Source: Tritrichomonas musculus
Lineage: Eukaryota; Parabasalia; Tritrichomonadida; Tritrichomonadidae
NCBI GenBank assembly: GCA_039105265.1
Contig: JAPFFF010000010.1
Span: forward strand, 1,798,001-1,862,000
Direction: 5' to 3'
Length of the DNA: 64,000 bases
In this document: piece after piece, positions 19,263 to 30,390 of the stretch
Layout: each line of letters starts with the position of its first letter
Position numbering within the stretch: position 1 is the first letter of the stretch
The notes under the pieces: model-generated
Seen by the model: only the letters and a program-made list of their open reading frames with translations
Told to the model about the DNA's origin: nothing
The model's database searches: none
Program-made: the position numbers and the translations under genes

Positions 19263-19766
19263 ATAAAAGGGAAATTTTTATGACAAAAATTTTAATTATT
19301 TTTTAATGAAGCGTGAATCAATAAATTATCGAAAGAAGAAATCAAAATACACAAAGATTGAAATCTATTTTCTTATTAAGATAATGAAAGTAGAGTTAGT
19401 TATGTTTTAAAATCCTTTTTTTTAGGAAACTAAATAAGGACGATCATTTAAAATTCAATTTTTTCTTATATTAAATACAATTTCACTCACATTTGTCAAG
19501 GAAAAGAGTATAATTAATTGAATACCTGGCCACAAAATGATACAACATAATTAATATAATAAAAATAGCAGATCTTTCACATTATTTCCATAATTTACTG
19601 AAGATTATTCTAAAATATAATTTTTCTAAAGAAAATTTATAATTTCATTTCATTTTGATTGATAACTTGGTTTTGATTATTGATAAAAAAGCAAAGATAT
19701 ACATTTAAATTTTTATTTAATTCATAATATATTAAATTGAAAAATCAATAATTTTCACCAAATTGC
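19263..19766. other. convergent intergenic spacer
   Basis: Lies between the 3' ends of two convergent genes. No ORF or repeat recognised. Confidence 0.5.
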
Positions 19767-22283
19767 TTATTCTTTCGAAATTATTTTAATTATTGGAAAA
19801 GAATTTTCAAATGCATTTGAATCAATTTTCGTATATGGAGATGAAATTACAACTTCTCTTAAATGTGAGCAGCCTTCAAATGCTCTATATTCAATTTCCC
19901 CACATAAAGAAGGAACTGAAACACAAGTTAACGAAATACAACCTCTGAATGCCTGCTGCTTTATTTTATTTACTGATGGAGGAATGCAAATTTGACTTAA
20001 AGATACGCATTCTCTGAAAGATAAATCACCAATTTCCTTTAATGAAGAAGGAAATGTGACATTATTTAACGAAATGCATTTATAAAATGCACTAAAATTG
20101 ATTCTTGTTACTAATGGAGGAATTTCTATTTCTTTTAATGATAAACATCCATTGAATGTGTTATCATTTATTTCAGTTATTTTACTGGGAGCTTCAAATG
20201 TGACTTGTTGAATTGAAACGCATTTTTCAAAGCAGCCATCACCAATTGACATCACCGAGGAAGGAATTGAGATGCGTGTCAATGATGAGCATTCAATAAA
20301 AGAATAGTCGCCAATTATTGTAACAGAGGAAGGAATAATTATATTAATCAATGATGAACATTTTCCAAAAGCAAAATCATCAATTCTTGTTACTGATGAA
20401 GGAATTGTCATTTTGGTCAGCATGCTGCAATCATAGAAAGATGAATTACATATCATTTGAATTGAAGAATTGGTATTCAGTACTACTTGTGTTAATGAAG
20501 AACATCTTTGAAAGGCACTTTCATAAATATAGACAACAGAAGGAATGTCAATCGACTTTAGTGAAGAACAACTTTGAAATGCACTTTCACAAATAGTACT
20601 AACCGACAATGGAATAGACAATTTAGATAACAATGAGCATCCAATAAAAGATTCAGGCCCAATAATTTTTAAAGATGAAGGCTCTTTAAAGATTATTTCT
20701 GTCAATGATGTACAATTACCAAAAGCCATCCAATTTATCCCCAACACAGATGAAGGAATTAAAATTTTTTTCAAAGATGAGCAAGAAAAAAACATAAACG
20801 ATGGAATTTCTTGAATTGATTCAGGAAGTTCAATGTCTTCTAATGAAATGCAATTTTTAAAAATACATTCTCCAAGTTCTATAACTGAAGAGGGAATTGT
20901 AATACACTTTAATGATGTGCAATACTCAAAAGCTGATTCCCTAATTATAGTGACAGATGATGGAATTATCACTTCAGTTAATAATGAACAATTATAAAAT
21001 GCCTTTAGTTTTATAGATGTAATTGTAGAACTGAGTGAGATTCTTTTTAAACTATGGCAATCATAGAAAAAGTAAACTCCAAAAGGTATCTCTGGTTGCG
21101 ACAATAAAAATTCAACAATTTCAACTTTATTATTCCATACAGCACAACGTAAGTTTTCGTAATCATTATATTTCTGAAAACTACTATAAATTGATTTTTC
21201 ATAAAAAATTTCATTAATTAATATATCTTTATCTAACTTTTTGGTTTCTAATAAAATTTTTACAAGTTTTACATAATTGTATTTGCACAAAAATTTTGCA
21301 ATTTGTTTATCGTTATAATTCATTGGGAAAAAAGTATAATTTCTTGATTTAAATATGTTTTCACTAATTGAATTTTCATTAATATTATTTTCATCCATTA
21401 AATTTCCTTTAAGGTAAACAGCAATGTTATTATGATGACATTTAATTGCTTCATTGTAATACTCTTGATAGGAGATTTTTTGTTGGAAATTATATTCTTC
21501 AAGAATATGAATAATTTCTGGATTTGCACCATGAATTGAAGAAATCCATAAATTTGGAAACAAAATGGCACCGTTGTATTTTAAATATTGAAAAATTTGA
21601 ATTGATCCATAAAAAGCTGCATATTCAATTAGGGATAAATTATTTTTGATTATAAATTGATTTGTTTCAAAAATTGATGGAATTATTTTGGAATTCACTG
21701 ATGTATTAGTTCGATTCATATAAATAACAAAATCGTCAATTGAATCATTTTGAATAAGCTGATAAAGATAATTTTCATTATCAAAATTTTCTCGTTTCTT
21801 TTCAAAATCTTCTGGAATCTCTGATTCAAACTGCTGTAAAATTGTTTCATCATCAATAAATGATTTTATTTCAGGGAAAAAATATTTCAAGTAATGCTCA
21901 TTATAATCGACCATTTGTTGAACAAGATTTTTATCTATTTCAAGTATTTTTTCTTGAATTAAAAACAAAATAATTCTATTATGTTTCCTAAAAATATGAA
22001 ATATTTCTTTGTTTGATAAATTTTGTTTCATAGATTCTTTGAAATATGATAAAATGATTTCTATTTTTTTGAAAAAATATGGAAAATGATGATAGTTGTT
22101 TAGTATTTTAACAAATAATTTGAGTAATGGCTTCATATTGCTTTTGTCTTCTAAAATATGTTTTTCATCAAAAAATTTGAAAAGATCATCTTTCATTAAT
22201 GTAGAACAATCATCACTATCTATAAAACTCAAAACATAATTTTGAATATCTTTCATCTTTTCTATGTATTCATCTAATTCCAT
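19767..22283 (-). CDS. DUF3447/ankyrin plus BspA-like leucine-rich-repeat protein
   Basis: 838 residues from the ATG at 22283. An upstream in-frame ATG at 22349 would add 22 residues, but MELDEYIEKMKDIQNYVLSF is the usual beginning of this family, and TCACAAAATCATTT initiator-like sequence lies just before it. Residues about 1-420 form the helical DUF3447/ankyrin module (LSLIEYAAFYGSIQIFQYLK, AIKCHHNNIAVYLK). From about 430 to the end are some 18 LRR_5-type repeats of about 23 residues with the core SLTxIxIPSSVTxIGxxAFxxCS. There is no signal peptide or membrane segment, so it is probably cytosolic, unlike the surface BspA proteins. The family is huge in trichomonads and of mostly unknown function; protein binding is the likely role. 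Confidence 0.9.
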   Translation of the reverse strand: MELDEYIEKMKDIQNYVLSFIDSDDCSTLMKDDLFKFFDEKHILEDKSNMKPLLKLFVKILNNYHHFPYFFKKIEIILSYFKESMKQNLSNKEIFHIFRKHNRIILFLIQEKILEIDKNLVQQMVDYNEHYLKYFFPEIKSFIDDETILQQFESEIPEDFEKKRENFDNENYLYQLIQNDSIDDFVIYMNRTNTSVNSKIIPSIFETNQFIIKNNLSLIEYAAFYGSIQIFQYLKYNGAILFPNLWISSIHGANPEIIHILEEYNFQQKISYQEYYNEAIKCHHNNIAVYLKGNLMDENNINENSISENIFKSRNYTFFPMNYNDKQIAKFLCKYNYVKLVKILLETKKLDKDILINEIFYEKSIYSSFQKYNDYENLRCAVWNNKVEIVEFLLSQPEIPFGVYFFYDCHSLKRISLSSTITSIKLKAFYNCSLLTEVIIPSSVTIIRESAFEYCTSLKCITIPSSVIELGECIFKNCISLEDIELPESIQEIPSFMFFSCSSLKKILIPSSVLGINWMAFGNCTSLTEIIFKEPSSLKIIGPESFIGCSLLSKLSIPLSVSTICESAFQSCSSLKSIDIPSVVYIYESAFQRCSSLTQVVLNTNSSIQMICNSSFYDCSMLTKMTIPSSVTRIDDFAFGKCSSLINIIIPSSVTIIGDYSFIECSSLTRISIPSSVMSIGDGCFEKCVSIQQVTFEAPSKITEINDNTFNGCLSLKEIEIPPLVTRINFSAFYKCISLNNVTFPSSLKEIGDLSFRECVSLSQICIPPSVNKIKQQAFRGCISLTCVSVPSLCGEIEYRAFEGCSHLREVVISSPYTKIDSNAFENSFPIIKIISKE

Positions 22284-22349
22284 TTTTTTTAAAATGCAAA
22301 TGATTTTGTGAAAATATTGAATTTGTGCCCATCTAAAATATGAAGCCAT

Positions 22350-23083
22350 ATTTTGGGCTAGACCTTGTAAGGGGTACCCGATTTACCCATTTTCAATCGG
22401 GTCAAAATTTTAGGTATATTTTGACCAGGGGTCGCAAATTACCGCCTACCCAAAGCGGTTTTTGACCCGAAATTTTTAAAATTCATTTATCTCAAAATGT
22501 GAAATAAATATTTATATAAAAAAAGGTTTATTAAAAAATTTACAAGCTTTTTAATCCTTTTTAATAAAAATTTTTATTTCATTAGAATAATGCATCTGAT
22601 ATTTTTCTCAAAAATTGTTTTTTGAAATTATTTTCTCTATCATTCTATTTAATTACAATTTTTAATATCATAAAACCTTTTTTCTTGAAAGTTAATTGAT
22701 TTTTATTTGTATCTTATTTTTTTCAGATTTTCATTGTCATTTAATTTATTGTTTAGATGACTTATGAAAAGAGAAATAATACATAAATTTAAGTTATGTA
22801 ATATTTTTTTATATTAAGCTTTGAAATCTTCAAATTTTAAATATTATTAACTATTCATTTACTTGTTTTATATTTTTTATCTTTTTTTCAACATTTATAC
22901 TATGCATTTTAGTTTATTTCGCTATTAATTAATGTTACTAATCACTTATATAATTAAAAAATTTTGGCATTTGGTTCTTTTATTTCATGTTTGAATACAA
23001 TATTAAGATATATTAATAACTATTTCAGATTTTAAAAGATTATCCTGTTTTGACAAACTATTACTTGATTTTCAAATAAAAAA
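22350..23083. other. AT-rich spacer with a hairpin-rich CCC/GGG patch at 22362-22470
   Basis: The first 110 bp are richer in G/C than the surroundings and contain inverted words such as ACCCGATTTACCC and ATCGGGTC, ending in TTTTTGACCCGAAA. This could be one end of an element whose other end was not found. The rest is AT-rich without features. Confidence 0.4.
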
Positions 23084-23091
23084 TTCTTTTC

Positions 23092-24582
23092 ATAGGTGGG
23101 CCACTTTTTTTTTGACTTTAAAAAAGTTCTTTTTTTCTTCGATTTTTAAGAATTATTCAGCAATTTCATAATATATATTTATATAACACATATATGATAG
23201 GATGCAGTTGTTAAATTAAGTTTTGAACTAATATTCATCAACTTTTTTTTTATTACATGATATGCAATATCACAAGTTCAAATGAATTAAAATACATATT
23301 TCTATTATTTTATGATATCATCTGTGTCATACATTAAGAATGATCTGGAAAAAATATAAAATAATTAATAGATTTCTCTAAAAAGTTAAAATAAAAGGTA
23401 TTTTTAATCTTCAGAAGTATATAAAAAAATTAAATGTTTTCTTTTTTGATATTTAGTTTCTTCATCGCCCAGGCTTTTTATTGATATAGTTAGTTATAAC
23501 ATAACTTCAAAGATAAAGGTTAGTTGGGAAAACATATTCAAAAAGTTGAATTAGTTAACGGAATGATTCAATTTTGGAGCCACTTGGTAAGAAATTATAA
23601 ACGGTCAAACAATAAATTTGGTATAAATAAAGGTAAATTAAAATTAGATATATGTCCTAGAATATTGGACCTTTATTAAAAAATCATAAAAAATTAAAAT
23701 CAGCTTTTTTTTATTCAATTTTCTCTCAATTTATAAAAATAGCTTTCAAATATTTTTTATATTTTTTCCCTTATTGAAATTTTGAGATTTTTAGAAAAAG
23801 CAATATCTTAATTTAAAATTAATTTAATCTATATAAATATTATAATTTCATAATTGAATTAAATATTGAAAATATATATAAATGAGATATTTCATTTTAA
23901 ATTTAAAAAGCAAAGATAATCAAAATTAAAATTATTTTTTATTTATTTGAATTTTTAAAATTTCAAAAAAAAACTAAGTTTTAATAAAAATTATAAATAT
24001 AACAATTTAAATAGAAATAAACATAATATATTTTTATTATAATATTATAAACATAAATATAATAGTAAATAATATTTTAAAATATTTATAATAAATCATA
24101 TACTAATAAATATTCAAAATCATTATAATCGAATAATTGATTATTTCTAACTTTTTCAAAACGAATTTATATAGCATGCTTCAATTGTTATATTCAAAAT
24201 TTTATGTATAGAAAAAATCATTTATTTCTTTTTATATTTTGTCTTTGATTACAATCAACAAGATATAACTTTAAACAAAATTAAATTAAACAATTAATTT
24301 AAAATTAAAATAGATATTTTTATTCTTAATAAATGAAATTTTCTTATATAAATTGAATGATCTTTTTAAATTCTTTTAATTTTGAGAAAATTATTTCAAA
24401 TATTTTTGAAAGATTTTATCTATACTATTTGAATAGTTTACAAAAAAAATATGAAAATTTAAATTATTCATAAAAACTTTATCTTTAATATTTATGAATT
24501 ATAATTAATATTTTATTTTATTATTATATGTAATCTATCTAATGGTGCAAAAGTTATAAAAATTCATTGGTGGCCCACCTAT
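23092..24582 (+). mobile_element. non-autonomous P-like DNA transposon, 1491 bp
   Basis: Perfect 13-bp terminal inverted repeats (ATAGGTGGGCCAC) are flanked by a perfect 8-bp direct repeat TTCTTTTC (23084-23091 and 24583-24590). Both subterminal regions align with those of the 4.0 kb element at 44514-48530. The left block around 23500-23630 (AAAAAGTTGAATTAGTTAAC, GGAATGATTCAA, ACGGTCAAAC) is one case; the right block near 24530 (TCTATCTAATG) is another. The interior has no coding frame. Best read as an internally deleted relative mobilised by a transposase of the 4.0 kb type. Confidence 0.9.
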
Positions 24583-24613
24583 TTCTTTTCTGAAAGGGGG
24601 ACTCCCACTTTAA

Positions 24614-25736
24614 GGGTAGACTGACATGATTTTTTTTTCCTTTTCAATATTGAATAAACTCATAGAATATAAATTTCAAAGGAGCTCTTTCGGAAAAAGT
24701 TTAGGTCAAATACCTAAAATATTTGCCTCTAACGATCGATATTAAAACCAAAATTCAAAAAATAAAAATCGACCAAAACCTAAAAAAAATGTTCAAAAGT
24801 TTTTAATCTAACTGAATATGTCAAAAAACCCATCTAATTTCACAAAATAATATTATAAATAATATTCCAAAATTAAGAAAATCGTTCCAAAAAACTTAAA
24901 ATTGAAATGTATTAGTTATGAAGGTAATAAATATATACTTTTTTTTAAGAAAATAAAAAAACTTTTTTGGCTATATGTAAAAAAATTTTTTTCTAAATTT
25001 TTTAAATCAACTATTAATATTAATGATTATTATTCCAAAATAATATTTTCCAATTTTTTTTTCATAATTTCTGATTAATTAATTGAAAAGTTCCTTGAGA
25101 TGTGATTCAAAAAAAGATTTTAAATTGAGAACCATCGTTTTTATCTTTTCTCAAATAATGATGGTCATAAGAGTTTAGAATATTTTATTTAGGAATATCA
25201 TTTTATAAAATTATTTTTTATTATAAATATTTATATTATATATTTAAATCAATTATTGTAATATAAAAGGAAATATAATAATTAAAACACTCAAAGTATT
25301 CGAAGATATCAATTTTCCAGCTAAAAGAAAATATTTCAATATCTAATGAAAATTAATTCATCATATAATTATATTTTATTTCAAAAAAAGATTTATATTT
25401 TGTAAATCTAAAGCATATATATTAAATATATATAAAATAAAAAATATAATAATATTTATATATTATAAATATTACGTATACACCAATATTTAAATATTTT
25501 TCCTTTGATAGAATAATTTCAGAAATTTTTTATTTGTTGATTGAAAATATGAATCTTTATATCGCATCATATATTTCAGATATATAAAAATAGTTTATTT
25601 ATAATTGTTTATATATATTTATGTTAAATATTATTTAACTAATTTTTGATAAATGCAAATTTTCCACAAGGAATGATTTTTGTATGAACTCAGTGAAAAT
25701 AAGCTTTTCAAAAAGTTTGATCATGTCAGCCTACCC
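24614..25736. mobile_element. TTAA-flanked non-autonomous element, 1123 bp, inserted in the fold-back element
   Basis: The ends are GGGTAGACTGACATGAT and, inverted at the right, GGGTAGGCTGACATGAT. Both are flanked by TTAA (24610-24613 and 25737-25740). The fold-back element's left arm resumes exactly after the right TTAA, which proves insertion into it. TTAA targets are used by piggyBac and Kolobok transposons. The subterminal block ATATTGAATAAACTCATAGA is shared with the element at 27569. No coding frame. Confidence 0.9.
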
Positions 25737-25872
25737 TTAAAAAAATAGAAATTTCTCAGATATTTTAAATTATTTAAGAAGTATTGAGTATTTTATTGTA
25801 TATAAAATGGTTTTTAATAATTTTTTTGATGTTTTTTAAAAAAAATTATAAAAAAAATGGGACCCAACCGTA

Positions 25873-26346
25873 GACTTGTTATTTTGAGAATCGATATCAA
25901 AAACGTCACTTTTTTGCATCTGATACTCGATTATCAGTTTAAAAATCTGATATCGAGATTATCGATTATCAAGATATCAGATATGAAATATGATATAAAA
26001 ATCATTGTAAACTTGATCTCAATTACCGAGATCTTGAGATCTCAAACAGATTTATCTTTTTTTATAATTGGTATTTGTGATTTAATAATATTTAAAAATA
26101 AATAATATAATTTATTGATGTTTATTTTAAGATTAAAATCAAAAAATACATTCTTTTTATTGAAATATTTGAGATTAAAATACGATCATATATTTATCAA
26201 AAAGTTTAATTGAAAATTCTGATATCAAAAGCTGAGAAAAAAAATTCTCGATCTCTGAAATCGATCTCGAGAATCTGTGCATATTTATGTATCGATATCA
26301 AAAAGTCAATCAATTATCGATCTCGAGAATCGGAGAATAACAAGTC
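25873..26346 (+). mobile_element. TA-flanked MITE, copy 2 (474 bp)
   Basis: Same family and orientation as the copy at 28061, opposite to the copy at 16867. TA flanks at 25871-25872 and 26347-26348. It sits in the left arm of the fold-back element. The word CCCAACCG occurs immediately outside both TA dinucleotides, so either the target was a tandem repeat or the insertion made a longer duplication. The open frame inside is an accident of its palindromic sequence. Confidence 0.93.
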
Positions 26347-27568
26347 TACCCAACCGTCAAATATAAAATATGCGAATTATTAATATTTAATGTATTTATG
26401 GCTAAATATTTATTTTATATATAATATGTAATTATATTATTTATTTACTATTTATCAAAAATTATTTAATATTGATTTATTTACATTCAAAGTTAAGAAA
26501 AGTGCTCATTTTTTGAAAAAATATCTTGTGGGTTTTATTTTGAAAGATGTACTTAATATATTTCTTATTCCATGCTTGGAACTTTAAGTCATCATGTGAT
26601 TTATATAATATTAAAAAATCAGTCAAATATTTTAATAATTGAAGGACTACATACATTTTAAAATGCCTTTATGAAATTGGCGTTTTCCGTTGCATTTCAA
26701 AATGTATGTAGTCCCTCAATTTTGAAGATTTACAACTCAAACCATAAATTTATTTTTAACATATATAGGAATAAATTTCCAAGCATGGAATAATGATTAT
26801 AACTAATATTCATTAAATTATTGTATATTTATAAAAAAGTTAAACGTATTTTTTCAAAAATCAATTTTTTAGAAGGAAAAAAGTGTGTGATGCAATAAGC
26901 GACTATATATTTAATATCTACTCTTAAAACTATGTATAATCAGTATTATAAACTTTGAAAAAAAAATTTCATGTGTGATATTATCTGTGATTTTAATTGC
27001 GCAAAAATTAAAAAAAAAATCATCAAAAAAATTATTAAAAACCATTTTATATATTTTAAAATACTCAAAGCTTTATATTTAATTTAAAATATCTGAGAAA
27101 TTTCAATTTTTTTTATCGTGGGAGTCCCCCCTGAATAAAATTTGAAATATTTCATATAACAAGTCATATCCTAAAATTTTATTTTCTAAAATCAAAATTC
27201 ACTTTAAAAAAATGCATGAATCAATAAAAAATTAATTATAGAACATGATTTTATAAAAATAATCCAAAAAATACACTAGAAATAAAAGGGTCAAACGCGA
27301 ACTCTTCTTTTTTTTTTTGGGTAGGGACCCAAAAAAAAAATTTGTGTTAGGGTTAATAATTAACCTTTCGAAGGTTTATTTTGGGCAGAATTTTGAATAT
27401 ATATATTTATTATAGTATAATAGAATAAATGTCACTATTATTGTTCAGTGACTAAGATATTTTCATAATTTTGAAACAAATAAACTATTGAAAATTTTAA
27501 AGTAAGTTATAGAATTCATTTTAAAATTTTAAAAGCTCATAAATTTCCTAAAAAAAAAAATATTTTAA

Positions 27569-27922
27569 GGGCGTACGTCCAATTCAATGCTCAGAATTCA
27601 ATGAGTTTTTTCAAATATTTTTGATCTTTTTTGGAGTGAAAAAAGTCGAAAAATCAATTATATTTTTGAGGAAATAAAATGCTTATTATTCATAGATTGA
27701 TTATATATTAAAAAAATATTTTAATGCATTTTTTTTCTTTTTTAATTCAAAATTATATTTTGTAAAATTTTATCGGTCAAAAAAACAATTATTTTTTGAT
27801 CGTTTAGGACAAATATCATCATTTTTGACCTAAACTTTTTCATAATTTGGAAGTATTGAAAGATGTATTCTATGAGTTTATTCAATATTGACAATTTTAC
27901 AACATTTTTGGGACGTACGCCC
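27569..27922. mobile_element. TTAA-flanked non-autonomous element, 354 bp
   Basis: The ends GGGCGTACGTCC are perfectly inverted and flanked by TTAA (27565-27568, 27923-27926). The right subterminal block (TTCTATGAGTTTATTCAAT) matches that of the 24614 element, so they are relatives with diverged tips. Non-coding. Confidence 0.88.
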
Positions 27923-27975
27923 TTAAAACCTAACCAGCTGTATAATTCTTTATAATTAAATAAAATAATTTTATA

Positions 27976-27979
<4 letters not shown>

Positions 27980-28009
<30 letters not shown>
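27980..28009. repeat. poly(T) run of 30
   Basis: Uninterrupted T homopolymer; length uncertain in assemblies. Confidence 0.9.
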
Positions 28010-28011
<2 letters not shown>

Positions 28012-28060
28012 TTTTTTGGCACAAATAATGGAAAAAAAAAATACAATGCTGGTATAATTA

Positions 28061-28535
28061 GACTTGTCATTATGAGAATCGATATCAAAAACGTCACTTT
28101 TTTGCATCTGATACTCGATTATCAGTTTAAAAATCTGATATCGAGATTATCGATTATCAAGATATCAGATATGAAATATGATATAAAAATCATTGTAAAC
28201 TTGATCTCAATTACCGAGATCTTGAGATCTCAAACAGATTTATCTTCTTTTATAATTTGTATTTGTGATTTAATAATATTTAAAATTATGAAATATAATG
28301 CATTGATGTTTATTTTAAGATTAAAATCAAAAAATACATTCTTTTTTTATGAAATATTTGAGATTAAAATACGATCATATATTTATCAAAAAGTTTAATT
28401 GAAAATTCTGATATCAAAAGCTGAGAAAAAAAATTCTCGATCTCTGAAATCGATCTCGAGAATCTGTGTATATTTATGTATCGATATCAAAAAGTCAATC
28501 AATTATCGATCTCGAGAATCGGAGAATAACAAGTC
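28061..28535 (+). mobile_element. TA-flanked MITE, copy 3 (475 bp)
   Basis: Differs from copy 2 at only a few positions by eye. TA flanks at 28059-28060 and 28536-28537; ends GACTTGTCATT and its near-complement. Non-coding. Confidence 0.93.
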
Positions 28536-28539
28536 TACT

Positions 28540-28652
28540 CTTGGTTTCACAGTGCACAAGTCTATTTTTCAATGGTAGTGCTCTCAGAATCATAATATTC
28601 TATGAGTTTTTTCAATATTGAAAGGTTTACATGAAAACCGATCAGTAAACCC
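28540..28652. mobile_element. right end of a TTAA-type element, left end missing
   Basis: Contains the family block TTCTATGAGTTTTTTCAATA and ends ATCAGTAAACCC followed by TTAA (28653-28656). No matching GGGTTTACTGAT left end was found, so the copy is truncated. A MITE lies directly to its left. Confidence 0.6.
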
Positions 28653-28656
28653 TTAA

Positions 28657-30390
28657 AAAAAGAGGTGGGAGGAGTAGGATTTTTGTTAGAAATCTATTTT
28701 ATATGCATAACAATATTTTTAATATTATTCTAAATATTATTTATTATATGTTTATTAGATATTTTTCGATAATGGATGGTATATATTTATTTTATTTTTT
28801 AAATAATAATTGAATTTTTTGTATAAAATAAATTTTACGATAATTCTTTTTTTTAACAATTTTGAGAATTTATATAAATATGAAATTTTTATAATATAAA
28901 TTTTTATTTTGTATTATTTTTCATTTTTTATCTTTGATATATATTATTTATATGGTAAAATAAGTTTATTTGCATAAATATAAATTTTTAAAGAGGATAA
29001 GATCATTGAATTATACTCCATATAATCATTCAATTATTAAAATCAATATATATATATGAATTTAATATATTATTTTATTATAATATGACATAATTTATAA
29101 TTTCATTTAACATACTATATATAATGCTATATTATAAATATATATTACATTTGAATATAGATAATCATAAATTAATTTAGTATAAAATTGATAGAATAAT
29201 AAAATAAAAAAAAGGTTTAATAGAATTTTTCAATGCGAAATTTGAATAGTTAAATTCTATAGTTTATATTAAGCCAAAATACGGTTTTTCAGAAAATAAA
29301 ATAAATATATGAAAAAGCATTCACTTTTTACTAATTTATTTGTTCAAAGTAAAATATAAACCAATAAAAAAGCCAATTATTTCGTTATAAAAAGTTATCT
29401 ATTATAACAAAATATATTCAATTCAATATTTTACAAATAAGATATCTTGTTTATTATTTAATATTTTAATAATATAATATTTGATATATATAGGAACATG
29501 TTTTTTATAATATGTATAATGACTATATTTTTAAAAAATATATCTTTTTTTTTCCAAAATGCTAGTTTTAATAGAATTATAAAATGAAAATAGAAAAATA
29601 GAGTCTTTGTTCGAGCCATTTTCAAATTAAATTAATTTAAAATATTTAAATATATATATAACTTTTATTATTAATATTTACATTATTAAATAACAATTTG
29701 TATATTAAGAAATGCAAAAAATAGAATGAAAACCAATTTTATCTCATTATAGAAATGTAATATGAAACTAATCAAATATCCTACATATTATATAATATCT
29801 TCTTATATAGATATATGATTTATTTTATTTTAAACAAATCAAAAGAATATCAAATGACGGATTTATTTAAAAAAACACTCTTATGAAAAATTGCTTTTAA
29901 TTCATTGAATAGCACATTTTATTAAACATATTTAATATAATAATAAATAATTAACTGTATAATATTAATAAAATAAAAAATAATTAAAAAATAATAATTA
30001 TATACTAAGATATATACAAAAAATATTAACTACAAAAAAAAGCCAAAAGTCTTTGCACCTTTTTAAAAAAGCAAATAATTTGTCAGATTTAAATCATCAT
30101 TTTTTAATGGTAAATGAGTTATATTTTTGTATTCTGTCATTTTTTTTATTAACAAAAGTAGTTTTAATGAAATAAAACTATCATTGAAAAAACGTGCCAT
30201 AGTTTTTCAAATACATTTTAAAGATTGTGCCAAATCTTCAAATTAATAAAATTACTTATGAAGAAAACAAGAAGTTAATTAGCAGAGTTAAAAGCGAATT
30301 TGAACTTTTAATTTTTTTAAAAAAAAATGTGCCATAATATATATATAAAAAGTGGAATTTTTATATAATTTAAAATCATTTCATTTTTAA
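28657..30390. other. long AT-rich spacer
   Basis: About 1.7 kb of A/T-rich sequence without gene or bounded repeat. A doubled TCATTT initiator lies at 30376-30386, just before the GTPase gene. Confidence 0.55.
30376..30386 (+). promoter_or_regulatory. double initiator (TCATTTCATTT) of the GTPase gene
   Basis: Two overlapping matches to TCAYW end 4 bp before the ATG. The same hexamer precedes beta-tubulin, CPSF30 and two right-hand genes. Confidence 0.6.

Larger units (their letters stand above)
24596..27130. mobile_element. long fold-back (palindromic) element interrupted by two later insertions
   Basis: The ends are GGGGGACTCCCAC (24596-24608) and its exact complement (27118-27130). Outside the insertions the two arms pair for hundreds of bases. 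For example GAAATTTCTCAGATATTTTA at the left is mirrored at about 27080-27105, and ATTCCATGCTTGGAA occurs at about 26569 and, inverted, at about 26800. The centre is a hairpin at about 26640-26730 (GGACTACATACATTTT and its complement). TGAA follows on the right and precedes on the left, a possible short target duplication. Without its insertions it would be about 0.93 kb. Non-coding; superfamily unknown. Confidence 0.8.

Noticed and set aside
25857-26105. 82-residue open frame, repeated as a 108-residue frame at 28072-28398
   Set aside because: Both lie inside copies of the non-coding TA-flanked MITE and arise from its palindromic sequence; no sign of coding constraint.
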